Counted from the first letter of the stretch, positions 46,370-57,290 are shown. The stretch: DNA of 64,000 bases from Poecilobothrus nobilitatus (GCA_947095535.1 OX352773.1:105911948-105975947), one strand, 5' to 3'. Translations and numbers: made by a program. Notes: generated by a model not told the origin, from the letters alone.

Positions 46370-46720
46370 ATAAAAACCAATTGATTTGATGAAAAAAAAC
46401 TTAAATTTAACACTTGCTAACTAAATTTTAAGTAAATGCAAATTAAGTTTTACACTGTGTTCTCAAGTGCGGCACATTAATTTGTTTGCACATTCATATC
46501 TTTCAAATGCATCGCTTTCAAACCAAAAATATTTTCGAAGCACATATTATTACATATTTTTAAGTACGTACCTACGTATATGTACACATACAATGCAATG
46601 GGCTACATAAAAAACAATAGTCTTTTATAGAAAAAAAAAACATTTATGTATTACGTATACGTATTGGTATTGGCATTGGTTAGTTTAGTAAATTTAGATA
46701 AAATGTTTTATTTTGGTTCT
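46370..46720. repeat. Repeat shared, inverted, with 51450-51790
   Basis: Shared words: TTAAATTTAACACTTGCTAA against its reverse TTAGTAAGCGTTAAATTTAA, TTTTACACTGTGTTCTCAAG, GCGTTTTAT/ATCGCTTTCAAA, CCTACGTATATGTACA, GTATTGGCATTGGTTAG and GTAAATTTAGATAAA. The 51-kb copy is inside a P-like inverted-repeat element; this copy follows a P-like transposase fragment. Confidence 0.6.
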
Positions 46721-47279
46721 GTAATAATTCTGTTAAAAATTCTGTTATATCTTTGTATGAAAATTTAATTTTAAAATTAAGCTAATTTCTCTAATGTTTT
46801 TCGATATTATTATTTTAAAATCATGTATTGTCATCGGGATCTGATCTAATGAAGAAAATTTCAAGTCTCTAGCTCAACTGGAAGTGTGTTTAAAATGCCT
46901 TCTAAGATTCCATCCTTTACCCAACCAAGTTAATAAAAAGCTGTTAATAATGAAAATATGAAAATAACTGTCATAAAAATAAAAATGAAAAGAATTATAA
47001 AAATACAAATGAAAATAAAAATAAAAATGAAATTAAAATTATAGCAGAAAAAAATGAAATAATTGCTGAATATAGCGAAAAATCATTATCAGAGATAATA
47101 TTGATTCTGAGGAAGCTATTATTCAAAACAAGCAATTTAAATATAAAAGAATTAGCCTTGGCAAATAATGATAAAATATTTTTGAAATAATGGATATTCA
47201 AGAATTTAAGAAATTATTTAATAAGCTGCAAAACAATTCTGAAAGTAAAGATTGTTTAAAAATTATATTCCATATATGA

Positions 47280-48087
47280 TCCTCCAGCACAAATTATAAA
47301 TAAAGAAGAAATGCACGAATTAATTAAAGAAAATCACGATTCATTATATGGTGGACATTGTGGCATAAGTAAATGCATCAGTAAATTAAAACAAAAATAT
47401 GTATGGAAAAATATGAACAAAATGGTTAAGAAATATATTAATTGCGACACTTGCAATAAAATAAAAATAACTAAGTATACAAAAGAAAATTTACTAATAA
47501 CTAAGTATACGAAAGAAAAACTTTTAAAAAATATTTGCAAATTTTTGAAAATTGAGAAAGTTACATCAATACCTTATCACTACGAAACATTAGGTTCCAT
47601 TGAAAGAAATTTTAGAGTACTAAATGATTATCTCATGACTTTACAAGGACAAGACAATTGGGACGAATATCTACCATACTATACGTACTTTTACAACTCA
47701 ACAACACATAGTACGACAAAATACTCACCTTTTGAATTGGTACATGGAAAAATTAACACACTTTCTTGTGAAATATTAAATAGTAAACATAGCGTCTATA
47801 ATGTAGATGACTATTTAAACGAATTAAAAATTAAATTAAAACATGCTAATGAAAACGCAAAAGATTATTTAATAAAAGATAAAAAAAATCAAAAATTAAA
47901 ACAAAATTATGTAAATAAATCTAATTTTAAAATAAATGATTTTGTATATATGAAGAATAATAATAAAAAGAAATTAGAAAATACTTTTAAAGGACCATAT
48001 AAAATTGTATCTCAAAAATGTCCAAATAGTACGATAAAAATTAATTATAATTTATTAGATCCAAATAGTACGATAAGAATTAATTAG
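47280..48087 (+). pseudogene. pol: 412/mdg1-like integrase, central catalytic part deleted
   Basis: The zinc module is present (ENHDSLYGGHCGISK for H-H, NCDTCNKIK for C-C). It is followed by a small tandem duplication (ITKYTKENLL, ITKYTKEKLL), and then directly by the end of the catalytic core, HYETLGSIERNFRVLN with the catalytic Glu, WDEYLPYYTYFYNST, PFELVHGK, and the C-terminal region with FKINDFVYMKN and FKGPYKIV. The two catalytic Asp residues, about 100 residues, are lost. It ends at 48087, right at the 3' LTR. Confidence 0.85.
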
Positions 48088-48090
48088 AAT

Positions 48091-48470
48091 TGTTATAATT
48101 TATTGACTTTGATGATTTTAGTAGTAAGATAATGTAAATTAAAATAGTATAAATAGTAAGACATTTGAAAATAAAAATTAGAATTATTTTGGATTCTAAA
48201 CAAGATAGTTTTCATGAGCAATTAACTTTGCTTGCCTTATTTTATTTTATTATTTTATCAGAGCAATTAACTTTGCTTGTTCAAGTCTGCCTTAGCCTGT
48301 AAAACTAAGGAAACGGTAATTAACTTTGCCATATTGATCAGCTTTTACTGCGCTGGATAAAGATACGGTAAATTGCGTATATGCCAATAAGAAAGACCTA
48401 TAGTCGGGCGTTAGCAAATTGCAATTAGTTAGGGAAAGACTATAAAAATATTCAATATAACATTAGTTTA
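48091..48470 (+). repeat. 3' LTR of the 412/mdg1-like element
   Basis: It begins TGTTATAATTTATTGAC and matches 39231-39619, with shared AACTTTGCTTGCCTTATTTT, AGTCTGCCTTAGCCTG and AAAATATTCAATATAAC words. It ends near TTTATTG, where piggyBac-B coding sequence starts on the other strand. Confidence 0.82.
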
Positions 48471-49268
48471 TTGGGCCATATTTAAAACATAACCATAATG
48501 GGTTGTCAGCTCGTAAAACTTTATACCATATGTGGCTCTTTTTCCCTTATTACAAACACAGAAGCGTAAGCGTCCACGAAATAAATGCAGAGATTCGTCT
48601 AATGCAAGCGATTTTTTTGGTTTATAAGCGGTTTGAAAATTTTTTAGAAAAGAGCTTACGTTTAAATGTATTTTATTAATATTTATATTACTATCTTGAT
48701 TACCTTTACTGTGGCAATTGAAGCATCTCAATAAATTTTGAAAGCGTAAACCTAATATTGTGAATCTAAAAATTGGGTTAAAATATAATGGATGTAATGA
48801 GCGCGTTGTAATTTTTGCATTTTCGCTCTACTTAAATTATTTCCATAATTATTTGTGCAGTCAATCAGTGTTTCAATAATTTCGTTAGTAAATAACAAAT
48901 CAAATATATTCCGAGCACTGGAATTTTCAGAAACGTTAATCTGTACACCAGATTCGTCGTCATTGAAAACAAATTTTAAAATGTCTTTTTGTCTTGCCTC
49001 GAGTTACTAACGGTTTCATTTTCATTCGTATTTTCATTAATGTCCTCCAAATTTCTTTCATTCCCTTCGCAAATTTCCCCATCAGAATCCTCGTCATCGG
49101 TACTGTAAGGTTGGTAATTTGGATCACCAACATCATCAGCAAAAATATCATCATCGGATTGTAACTCTGAATCTGAACCTAAATTATCTAAATTATCCTC
49201 ATCATCATACAATTAAGCTTCAGTCAAAAGTTTTTCTAGTTTTTTCTGCAATTCCTCGAAACTCATTT
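48471..49268 (-). pseudogene. piggyBac-B transposase, N-terminal part
   Basis: It starts MSFEELQKKLEKLLTEA (49268), then a TAA, then an acidic region (NLDNLGSDSELQSDDD, STDDEDSDGE) usual at the N-terminus of piggyBac transposases. After a frameshift come SARNIFDLLFTNEI and TLIDCTNNYGNN. It ends with FQTAYKPKKSLALDESLHLF, RGRLRF and TYGIKFYELTTHYGYVLN at 48490, where the 412-like LTR intervenes. The catalytic remainder is at 37975-38870. Confidence 0.82.
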
Positions 49269-49424
49269 TCTAAAAGAACCCAACCAAAGAAATTACAAAT
49301 AATCCAAAAAAGAACAAAATTACTCACATTTTTTATAAAAACTATGACAAAAATTTTAAAAAGAAAAAACGACAACTCCAAAACAAATGTTTTTGCATGT
49401 GGAACTAATTTGTATGAAATTATG

Positions 49425-49708
49425 ACTACTATAGTTGTCATTTAATTTTTTATCTTATCGATTATTTTAGAAGTTAGTACTTAGTACTATAGTTAGGTAC
49501 TCCCAAACTATATTCAAATACTCGTCGTTAAACATAAATTTCAACAATGCTGTCTGTCATTGCAAATTATTTATAATATTACAAAGTAAAAAAGTATCAA
49601 AATAGTAAAGATGGTCAAAGATTAAATATTTAGAGACAATTCATTTTATGACAACTGTAGTTGTCATTTGCTATGGGTAAATTTTTTTTTGACGACTATA
49701 GTTGTGAT
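49425..49708. repeat. Palindromic GACAACTATAGTTGTC-type motifs, right side of piggyBac-B
   Basis: ACTACTATAGTTGTCAT (49425), TGACAACTGTAGTTGTCAT (49649) and GACGACTATAGTTGTGAT (49691) mirror the motifs at 37383-37476. See that entry. Confidence 0.5.
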
Positions 49709-49789
49709 AAACGTCAACGTGATTATCAATTCTAAACAATGTTACATAGAATTTATCTTGACTATGCATCTTTTTTAACTTCTTCTAAA

Positions 49790-50490
49790 ACACAAAATGT
49801 CACGTTTACATGTTTTCCTTGTTGGCACAGACAATGTTCTTTTTGGTGTTCTATGTAAGGATTCATTTTGTTTTCGTTTCTTTAAATCAGGAAAATGTGA
49901 TAGTATACTAGGTGAAATTTTAGGAACAGCTGTACTTAAATTAGATTTCTTAGGAGATGGAGTTGCAACATCACCTCCTTGTGTTTCGAATATACGAAAA
50001 TCAGAATTTAAAGGTCTTTTCGATTAATTTTGGATCTCAGCTTGAGCTAATTTTTTACCAATATCTCCATCCTCCTCATCAGCAGTATCACGGAAATTAA
50101 AACTGCTTGCATCTGCTGGTTCTTTTTTAGGATCGTATTCAAAGACATCATATTCAACAAAAAGAATAAAATTTGTTTGTGCATTTGCAGTTTGATATTT
50201 AAGTGATATAGTTTCTGTATATGCATTCCGTTTTGAAATTAGTTTAGTTTGAGATGCCGCATCAAGTAATTTTCCAAATAATGATTTTTCTGGTAATTTC
50301 TTTGCGAATCGTCTGTTGAATCTATATTTCATTAATTTTGTCGATACAAATACCATTTTTGAAGTGGTTTTAGTTTTTTGTCATACAGAACCTTTTCCAT
50401 TTTTTGATCTAGTATGCTTAGATTCTTATCATCTTCAATTATGTTTTTAAATTTGTTAAATATTTCAGGTAACATAATAATCATTCGCTG
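49790..50490 (-). pseudogene. Polinton late gene of unknown role, one frameshift and one stop
   Basis: The N-terminal part (50345-50490) reads LPEIFNKFKNIIEDDKNLS and LDQKMEKVLYDKKL with KWYLYRQN. After a shift of one frame comes MKYRFNRRFAKKLPEKSLFG, NAYTETISLKY, and FVEYDVFEYDPKKEP. After a TAA at 50024-50026 the frame goes on with RPLNSDFRIFETQGG, TPSPKKSNL and a basic tail ending CKRDI near 49800. The pattern (P-E, L-D-x-x-M-x-x-x-L, K-x-x-x-Y-x-Q) is recalled from Polinton genes near the ATPase. I do not know its function. Confidence 0.55.
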
Positions 50491-50499
50491 AATTATGTC

Positions 50500-50833
50500 T
50501 TCGCTGAATTACTCACAAGTTTTCCTATTACATCAGATAATATAGTATCAATTAATGTAGGTAAAAATCCTCTATGTAAATTAACATTTTTCGTTTAGCT
50601 GTTATACCTTTTTGTGGACACGCTAAGAGTTTCAATTTTTTTTTATGTTTTTTTAGTTTTGTTTTTTGTGACGGTGATATTTTATTGTTACCATTTAATA
50701 CATTAATTGCAATTTCAGCAATAGTTTTTATTATATCATTATCACAATATTTTAGAATATTTTTACGAAAATTCTTGTTGCTGCATTTTTCTAGTACATG
50801 TAACATATGTCGGTTTTTCTTCAACCGTTTCAT
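50500..50833 (-). pseudogene. Polinton small basic protein with hydrophobic C-terminus
   Basis: The frame begins MKRLKKNRHMLHVLEKCSNK, then DNDIIKTIAEIAINVLNG, SQKTKLKKHKKKLKLLA and ends in the wrong frame; the next frame gives GFLPTLIDTILSDVIG. The order (R-H-x-x-H-V-L, N-V-L-N-G, basic K-L-K-K-H-K, then G-F-L-P-x-L-I) is a conserved small ORF of Polintons, likened to adenovirus core/pX proteins; role inferred. It lies between the ATPase and the previous gene on the same strand. Confidence 0.6.
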
Positions 50834-51330
50834 ATTTTAAGCAATTGTTTAAATCTTTGGTAGCACAAAAACAAACGCAATATTCCTCTGAGAATATGTT
50901 GGTTCTAATTCGAAACAAATCGTTCACGTCTTGTGTTAAATCTGATACAATATAACCATGTGGGCTTGATGTTGATTCTTTATATACCCCCAGAAAGCTT
51001 GTTGTATTTTCCGGATATATGTTTCGCTAGAGCAAAACTCTGTGATTTATCTCGAGGGTTTTTAAAAAGTAGCAAATATTTACAATTTAATGAAATATCT
51101 CGTGAGAATTTCCCCTGATGAAAAAAGCTTTGCATTAATAATATAATAGACAAATTACGGTGGCGCGAACCTTTAGTAAAAAGTTCACATACTTGTTTGT
51201 TTGCTGAATCTAACATTAACTTATCTAAAACAATTAAAGAATGTTTATTCACATTTTCACTAAGCTCTTCCGGAATGCCGGTATAAAAGTCTATAGCAGG
51301 GAAATCTATCAGAAATTTCTGGGTTACGCC
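50834..51330 (-). pseudogene. ATP: Polinton FtsK/HerA-type packaging ATPase, C-terminal half
   Basis: The minus strand carries SLIVLDKLMLDSANKQV (Walker B region; usual V-L-D-D has become V-L-D-K), CELFTKGSRHRNLSIILLMQ, FHQGKFSRDISLNCKYLLLF and KNPRDKSQSFALAKH. After a frameshift come VYKESTSSPHGYIVSDL and FRIRTNIFSEEY, the usual C-terminus. The Walker A half is missing; the P-like insertion at 51394 lies just upstream. In virus-like Polintons this motor would load DNA into the capsid. Confidence 0.85.
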
Positions 51331-51393
51331 ATTTAATTTTTTTTAAATTTATTTGAATGTATCAATCTAGTAACAATTTTGATTAACTTGCAT

Positions 51394-52644
51394 CATAAAG
51401 AAACTATACTATATAGAGTACTCATCTAGAACAACATTTTTTGACCACATTTTCAATTTCACTTTATCTAAATTCACTACCATTACCAATGCATACTGTA
51501 TTATGCATACGTATAATGTAATACACATAGGTACATATACATAGGTACATATACAATAGGTACATATATATAGGTACATATACATAGGTACACACTTGAA
51601 AAATGAAAATATGTAAATATGTGATACATGCTGCGAAAATATTTTTGATTTGAAAGCGTTTTATTTGAAAGAAATCAATGTAGTATAAAAATGTCGCACT
51701 TGAAAACAGTGTAAAATTTAATATGTATTTACTTAAAATTTAGTAAGCGTTAAATTTAAGTTTTTTGTTTTGATTTTCATCAAATCAATTGATTTTTAGT
51801 ATTTTAATAGATTCTAGAAAACAATATATATTAAGAAAAAAATAAAAAAAATTAGAAGAGAAAACAATAAAGTTAAGTTTTTAAAGTGTTAAGTTTTTAA
51901 AAATTAAAAGGTAAAACAATACAAAATAATAAATAGGTATAAATTAAAATTACATTAGTTCAATTAATTAACATAATACTCGTATTAATATTACAAAACA
52001 TATAGCTAACAAAAACATTAAACAAAAATATATATTAAATGACTAAATTCAATTATCCAAGGCAATTCAAAGTTTCTACAAAATTCAAGTAGCTGGACTA
52101 TTGAAAATATAAAAAAAAAAAATAAGTATACATACAAAAAAATTTAGTTTTGCACTTTGAAGCACTTTAATAAATATGCTTCCTTAAAATTTTTAATACC
52201 AAAGAAAAATAACAACAAAGGGAAAAAAAGTCCACTCAAATAAAAAAAATTTATAAAAATATATACTTACAAAATACATATTTACATATATATGAACATT
52301 CATTCAAAAAAAATTAATTTAAAAGCATGCATATATGTATTTTTATTTTTTATTCATATATGTATATGTGTTTTTTTGCCTATGCATTTCTATTTTCATT
52401 TCTTTTTTCTTTATATTGTTACTTAACTTTATTACTATAGTATACAATACAGTCACACAAAATATCCCAGCTAATGTTATAAGCAAATTTGGATGTTTCG
52501 TGTGATTGTATTTATTATTTAAATATATACTGAAAATATCAACACAATCGCACGAAACATCCCAATGAGATGTTTCAAAATCATAGAAAAATGCTTAATA
52601 TTTTTGTTCTATGTGAGTTCTCTATATAGTACAGTTTCTTTATG
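51394..52644. mobile_element. Non-autonomous P-like element with imperfect TIRs
   Basis: The left end CATAAAGAAACTATACTATA (51394) matches the right end reverse-complemented, CATAAAGAAACTGTACTATA (from 52644), and the pairing goes on through TAGAG..ACTCA..TAGAAC, about 38 bp. The flanks are ACTTGCAT and TTTGCATA, sharing TTGCAT, consistent with a decayed 7-8 bp target duplication. A (TA)GGTACATATA tandem tract lies at 51525-51592. There is no transposase frame. It sits between ATPase and integrase of the Polinton. Confidence 0.65.
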
Positions 52645-52884
52645 TTTGCATAGAAATGTTGTTTTCCTCACATCCAGATGACCCCGCTACCATCAACGTA
52701 AATGGATGAATAAAATATATTATCGGTTCGTGTTTTAAAAATGATTAAGAGGTAAAATAGTTTCGTCTTGAAATATACATAAACAGCAAAAGTGTATTTA
52801 AAAAATGAAGGTGAAAGATGTATAATTTATTCTCATTTTAAAAGATGGAGCTGAAAGTGGAAGAGTTTTTAAAATCATATTCCT

Positions 52885-53136
52885 GTGTTATTAAATGAAC
52901 ATAAGCAACGTATTTTTCACATGTATAAATACATTAAAGAATTCTCAACAACAGAAAAATTTACATCAATATACGGAACTCATTTTGCTCTTTGTCCTTG
53001 GGCTTACGGGAACTCGTCATCTGGACCGGATACATGTAACTGTTGCTCTATAAAAAATTATAAAATAGAATTGAAAAATCTGATTAAATGGTACAAGCAT
53101 AATGTCAAAGGCACAAATAGTATCGGAAATACATAA
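52885..53136 (+). pseudogene. Small ORF upstream of the Polinton integrase
   Basis: The frame includes IFHMYKYIKEFSTTEKFTS, THFALCPWAYG and DTCNCCSIKNYKIELKNL. The Cys-rich centre (C-P-W-A-Y-G ... C-N-C-C) suggests a zinc-binding module, and its end overlaps the integrase start (53102). I do not recognise the family securely. It could be the remains of a separate gene, or N-terminal integrase sequence in another frame. Confidence 0.4.
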
Positions 53137-53875
53137 ACCAGCCAGACGAAACTTTCGTCGAAGAAAATTTACTCAAAAAGGTTTAAACGATACATGGCAA
53201 ATCGATTTAGTAAAAATGATTCAATATGCAAAGTAGAACAAAGGAAATAAATATTTATTAACTGTAATAGATATCTTTTCAAAATATGCTTATGCTGAGC
53301 CAATTAAAACTAAAAATGCAAATAACGTTTTTTACACCCAAAAAATATTCAAACTGATCAAGGTTTTAGACAAAGAATTTAGAAAACTTATGGAAAGAAA
53401 AAAAATTAATCATTATCATACATATTCTGAAATGAAAGCATCCATAGCAAAACGTTTTAACCGGACTTTAAAAAATTCAATGTGGAAAAAGTTTAGTTTT
53501 CAGGGTACTTATAAATGGATATCTATTTTACCGTCACTACTATTAAAAACTGTCTATAGTAAGTTAAAAGTGTTTCGTAAAGCAAAATATAAAGTTGGAG
53601 ATTATGTTCGTATAAACAAATTTAAAGATATTTTTGCAAAAAGTTATCAACCAAACTGGTCAACAGAAATATTTACAATTGCAAAAAATAAAAGAACTGA
53701 TCCAATAACATACAATTTACTTGATTACACAAATAATCCAATAACCGGTTCTTTCTATGAGCCTGAATTAACACCAGAAAAAATTTTAACAAAAAAAGGA
53801 AATCAAGTTTTAGTTAGATGGCTTGGTTTTTATAAAAAGCATGATACATGGATATACAAAGAAGATATTACTTAA
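53102..53875 (+). pseudogene. INT: Polinton integrase (retrovirus-type DDE, chromodomain-like C-terminus)
   Basis: The start gives SEIHKPARRNFRRRKF, then LNDTWQIDLVKM (first Asp), a TAG at 53234, NKGNKYLLTVIDIFSKYAYA, an off-frame NIQTDQG (second Asp), and NHYHTYSEMKASIAKRFNRT, where the catalytic Glu of the usual S-I-x-E-R-F-N-R is Lys. About 30 residues are missing before LLKTVYSKLKVF. Then come YKVGDYVRINKFKDIFAK, NWSTEIFTIAK and a chromodomain-like end QVLVRWLGFYKKHDTWIY. Polinton integrases insert the element with 6-bp duplications. This copy is dead on three counts. Confidence 0.88.
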
Positions 53876-54305
53876 AACTCTACACATATTTAAAATATTT
53901 CAATTTTTTATTCATACATTTTACTTTTGGTTATTAAGTTTTAATATGATTTTCTGTTAGTAATTTTTAGTAATTTATTAATATGATTTTAATAAAATAC
54001 ACATTTATCACAAAAAGCTTTTTTTCATTTTGTATATATTCAATTATTTGCATTATATATAGTATTAGTTGCCAATAATATACCTCAAGTTTGCATAAAT
54101 GAAAGTAATTTTACAAGAACATTATAAATCTTGCTCTATATTAAATTTTTTTTTCATTTTGTATGTACGTATTTAATTCTGTATTCAAATCAAATTCATG
54201 ATAAAGTTTATTAGTCATTTTAGTCACGATTTTATAAATACAACCGCAGAAAATACACCTGTTTCATGTTTTATATTAAAAAAGAATTAAAATAGCTTGA
54301 AATAA
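53849..54305 (+). repeat. Polinton right end (inverted partner of 26860-27397)
   Basis: It starts with the last codons of the integrase and runs through AGTATTAGTTGCCAATAATA and CCTCAAGTTTGCATAAATGA to TTGAAATAATCAAG, where the poly(T) of non-LTR A copy 5 begins. The continuation of the terminal sequence (TAAGTTAATGTGCATTT) is found beyond that copy at 57700. Confidence 0.72.
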
Positions 54306-54525
54306 TCAAGTTTTTTTTTTTTTACGAGGGTTGGTGAAAAACTCGAAAGTCACCAAAAGGAACCGCACGTGCTTCCTCAGGGTAGAGTTGGAATTTACCC
54401 AACCAAAACCACCCCCTTTTAAAACCAAACTTTAGGATGAAACCTTTAATACGAATGTACAGTTTGGTTTTGGGGATAGGGATGTGGGAAGGATAATTGG
54501 GAAAATTGGAATTGGGAAATTTGGA

Positions 54526-56600
54526 TTATGGGGGATAGGTAGGAAAATTTTGAGGGACATTTTGAAGAAAGATGTTGATGTTCTTCTTAAACTTAAGTAA
54601 ATCGTACACATAAGAATTACCAACTTTAGGGAACACATGCGATGGTATATGGTTCCACAGGCGGGACGTGCGCATGACAAACGAATTTCCATAAGCTGTA
54701 TTTCGCCATCTTAATTCATTCGAGCAGGTGTTAATCCCTACGAGATATCTATAAAACAAGGTTAGTGACCCAACTGTGCGACGATGACTGAGTGGAGTGA
54801 GCATTGCAGTTACACTGGGGTCGTTGATAAGACGAATAGCTCTGTTTTGCACATTATCTAGGTAACCCAGCGCTGTTTGAGGGCCTGCAGCCCAAATGTG
54901 TGCATTATACTCCATTTTCGGCCGAATGTACGTTTTATAGATATTGAGAAGATCAGATGCAGAAAAGTAAGTTTTGCAGCGATACAAAAAACCCAAATAT
55001 TCAGCTGCATCCTTAGCTATACCAAAAATGTGATTTGACCAAGTCAATTTTTGGTTTAACTCGATACCCAACTTGTTTAAATCTGCAAAACCTCTCCCTG
55101 GAATAATAGGTTGGGAATAGTAGTGGCAATTTTTCGCGAGATCAGACAGCATTGGGTTTTTTTTGTGTTGAAATCAACTCTGTTGACTTCACCCCATTTT
55201 TGAATTTTGGCTAAATCGTTATTTAGCTCACTAATAGTGAAATTTTTTGCTGTTATATTAATCTGGTTATTAGTGTTACAGCGGCTATGAAATTCATAGG
55301 AAGCTACAAGGGTGCTGTCGTCTGCGAAACTATGGATCGGATTGGAGGTTAAAGAAAGTAGATCATTAAAAAATATTAAGAAAAGAGTGAGAGATAAAAC
55401 TGATCCTTGAGGGACACCAGCATTTATTTTGAATTTGTCAGATGAATACCCATCGACCAGTACACGAATCGTACGATTCGAAAGGAAATCTCCAATCCAT
55501 TTTAGAAGGACCCTACCTAGACCTATTGCTTTGCATTTTACCAATAGAGCATCGTGCCAAACTCGATCGAAAGCCTTAGAAATATCAAGAGCCACAACAT
55601 CAGCTTCACCAGAATGATGAAGGCTAATGCTTAGCTTCTCACAAAGGTAGATCATGAGATCACCGGTTGAACGACGGGCTCTGAACCCGTATTGGCGGTC
55701 ATGAAGCAGACCTTTCTGATCCAGGTATTTCAGAAGCTTTTGGTTCACAATTTTCTCCATTACTTTGGAGAGGACCAAAGTTATAGCAATAGGGCGATAG
55801 TTGGAGGAATCGCTTTTATTACCTTTTTTGGGAATTGGGAAAACATGTGCAACCTTCCATTGGGTAGGATGAATACCCGAAGTGAAGGAGAGGTAGAAAA
55901 GGTTGCGCAGAGGTTTTGAAATACTGGAGTAGGTATTTTTAAGCAACATGGTGGTTATACCATCTGGACCGGCTGACTTATTTGTATCAAGATTTTTCAA
56001 GATTTTCATCACCGCCCGCGTCCTAAAGTAAATTTTTCCAAAGGAGCAGCCAACTCGGGGAACAGAAGATGGCATCTGAGCTGACTGTGGCAGTGTCGAA
56101 TTAGAAGCGAACTGCTTGCCAAATAAGTTCGCTTTCTCTCTAGAATCTGATACTGTTTTGCTATTATTATCAACAAGTGGTGGAAAAGAAGACCCTCTAA
56201 CGTCTTCTTTTAGACTTTTAGCAAATGTCCAAAAGGATTTGCTATTCTTTGGCATGTGGATGACCTTTCGTTTCAACCCTTGGTTGAACAAGAATTTTTG
56301 CTTGTTGATAACTCTCTTGCATCGGTTTCTCACCACTATATAGTTGGCCCTGTGAGCCTCCGATCTATTGTTTTGATACAGTTTAAAAGCCTCCTCTTTT
56401 CTAAAAATGGCTTCATTGCAAATGCGATTAAACCAAGATTTGGGCCTCCTCTTAACAGATTTCATGCAATGAGGAATGAATAACCTCATTCCAAGTAAAA
56501 TAGTTTCACTAATCGTTAACATTCTTATTACGGAAGCAGAATGACCAATCAAATGTTCTAAAAAAGTTGTTAAGACTCTCCCAGTCAGCATGGCTGTAGC
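54526..56600 (-). pseudogene. Non-LTR A copy 5: reverse transcriptase
   Basis: A 504-residue frame (55077-56591) runs from the linker (KPRFGF-type region in reverse: RRPKSWFNRICNEAIFRKEE) through KKGNKSDSSNYRPIAITLVL, GFRARRSTGDLMIYL, VVALDISKAFDRVWHDALL, AGVPQGSVLSLTLFLIFFND and FADDSTLVASYEF to TQCCLISRK. After a frameshift at about 55080-55150 the C-terminal part follows (NKLGIELNQKLTWSNHIFG, YIRPKMEYNAHIW, LGYLDNVQNRAIRLI, YGNSFVMRTSRLWNHIP). The catalytic F-A-D-D is intact. The minus-strand 3' UTR extends to 54306. Confidence 0.9.
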
Positions 56601-57290
56601 GCCAAACTAATTTTTTGGGAGGGGACCTCTGATTGGGGATTGGGCTTACCCGGAAACTTGTCTTAACCAAACAATGATCGGAATTACCCAGGGGGCAACC
56701 AACTGAAACCACATATTTTTCAGGGTGTGAGGTGAGAAACAGATCCAAGGGGTGACCTTCTTGATCAGCACGGTCCGGGAACCTAGTGGGATTTTTAACA
56801 AGTTGAGAAAGGTGGAACAGTGTGGAGAATAGTTCAACTTGTTTCCCAATTGAGTTTTGACTCGGGGAGATGTTGCGCGAAAAATGAAGCCAGTCCCTGT
56901 TATGAATGTTGAAAACAATTTCAAATTCTGGAGATGCGTCCAAAATTTCATTGATCTGGTTCGATAGATTTTCAATTTCCATAGCAGTTTCTTGTTCATT
57001 TAAGTTGGGTGATCTGTATAGAAAACAGAAATGTATGACATGCTTTCCAACGAGAATTTTTACCCAAATGTAGTGGAAGGTTGGGCTAGAACATTTATAT
57101 TTTGGAAGTGTGTTGAAAGCAATGTCATTTTTTATATAGATTTATATAGCTATACTTCTTTTGGGTACGAAGTGTGAAATAAGTCAGTAGCCGGTAACAT
57201 TAAAGTTACCATTGTGATTACTGACTTGTGTTTCACATAGGGCTAAAATTGCTGGTTTAATTGAACTAAGATGGCACTCGACGGCATGAA
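56500..57290 (-). pseudogene. Non-LTR A copy 5: APE-type endonuclease
   Basis: The C-terminal part (56509-56982) reads DASPEFEIV, a damaged A-G-D-F-N box, NIHNRDWLHFSRN, SQLVKNPTRFPDRADQE, HPLDLFLTSHPEKYVVSV, LGNSDHCLVKTSF and KLVWRYSHADWESLNNFFR. The N-terminal part continues in other frames to about 57290 (FYRSPN-type segment at about 57000). In frame the GDFN box is lost (FEIVFNIHN), so four to five residues are missing compared with copy 4. Confidence 0.82.

Noticed and set aside
47201..47295. Host origin of the Lys/Asn-rich frames near 42.4 and 47 kb
   Set aside because: They are the spacer between RNase H and integrase of the 412-like element, continuous in style with its pol.
49797..50027. 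Plus-strand 76-codon ORF
   Set aside because: The minus strand of the same bases continues the Polinton late gene after a TAA, so the plus frame is a shadow.
51525..51592. CRISPR-like array of ATAGGTACATATAC units
   Set aside because: Units are short and adjacent with no spacers, in eukaryotic DNA; a simple tandem repeat.
55429..55617. Plus-strand ORFs MNLSDEYPST... (also 23512, 24624)
   Set aside because: Antisense to the conserved RT segment of non-LTR A in every copy.
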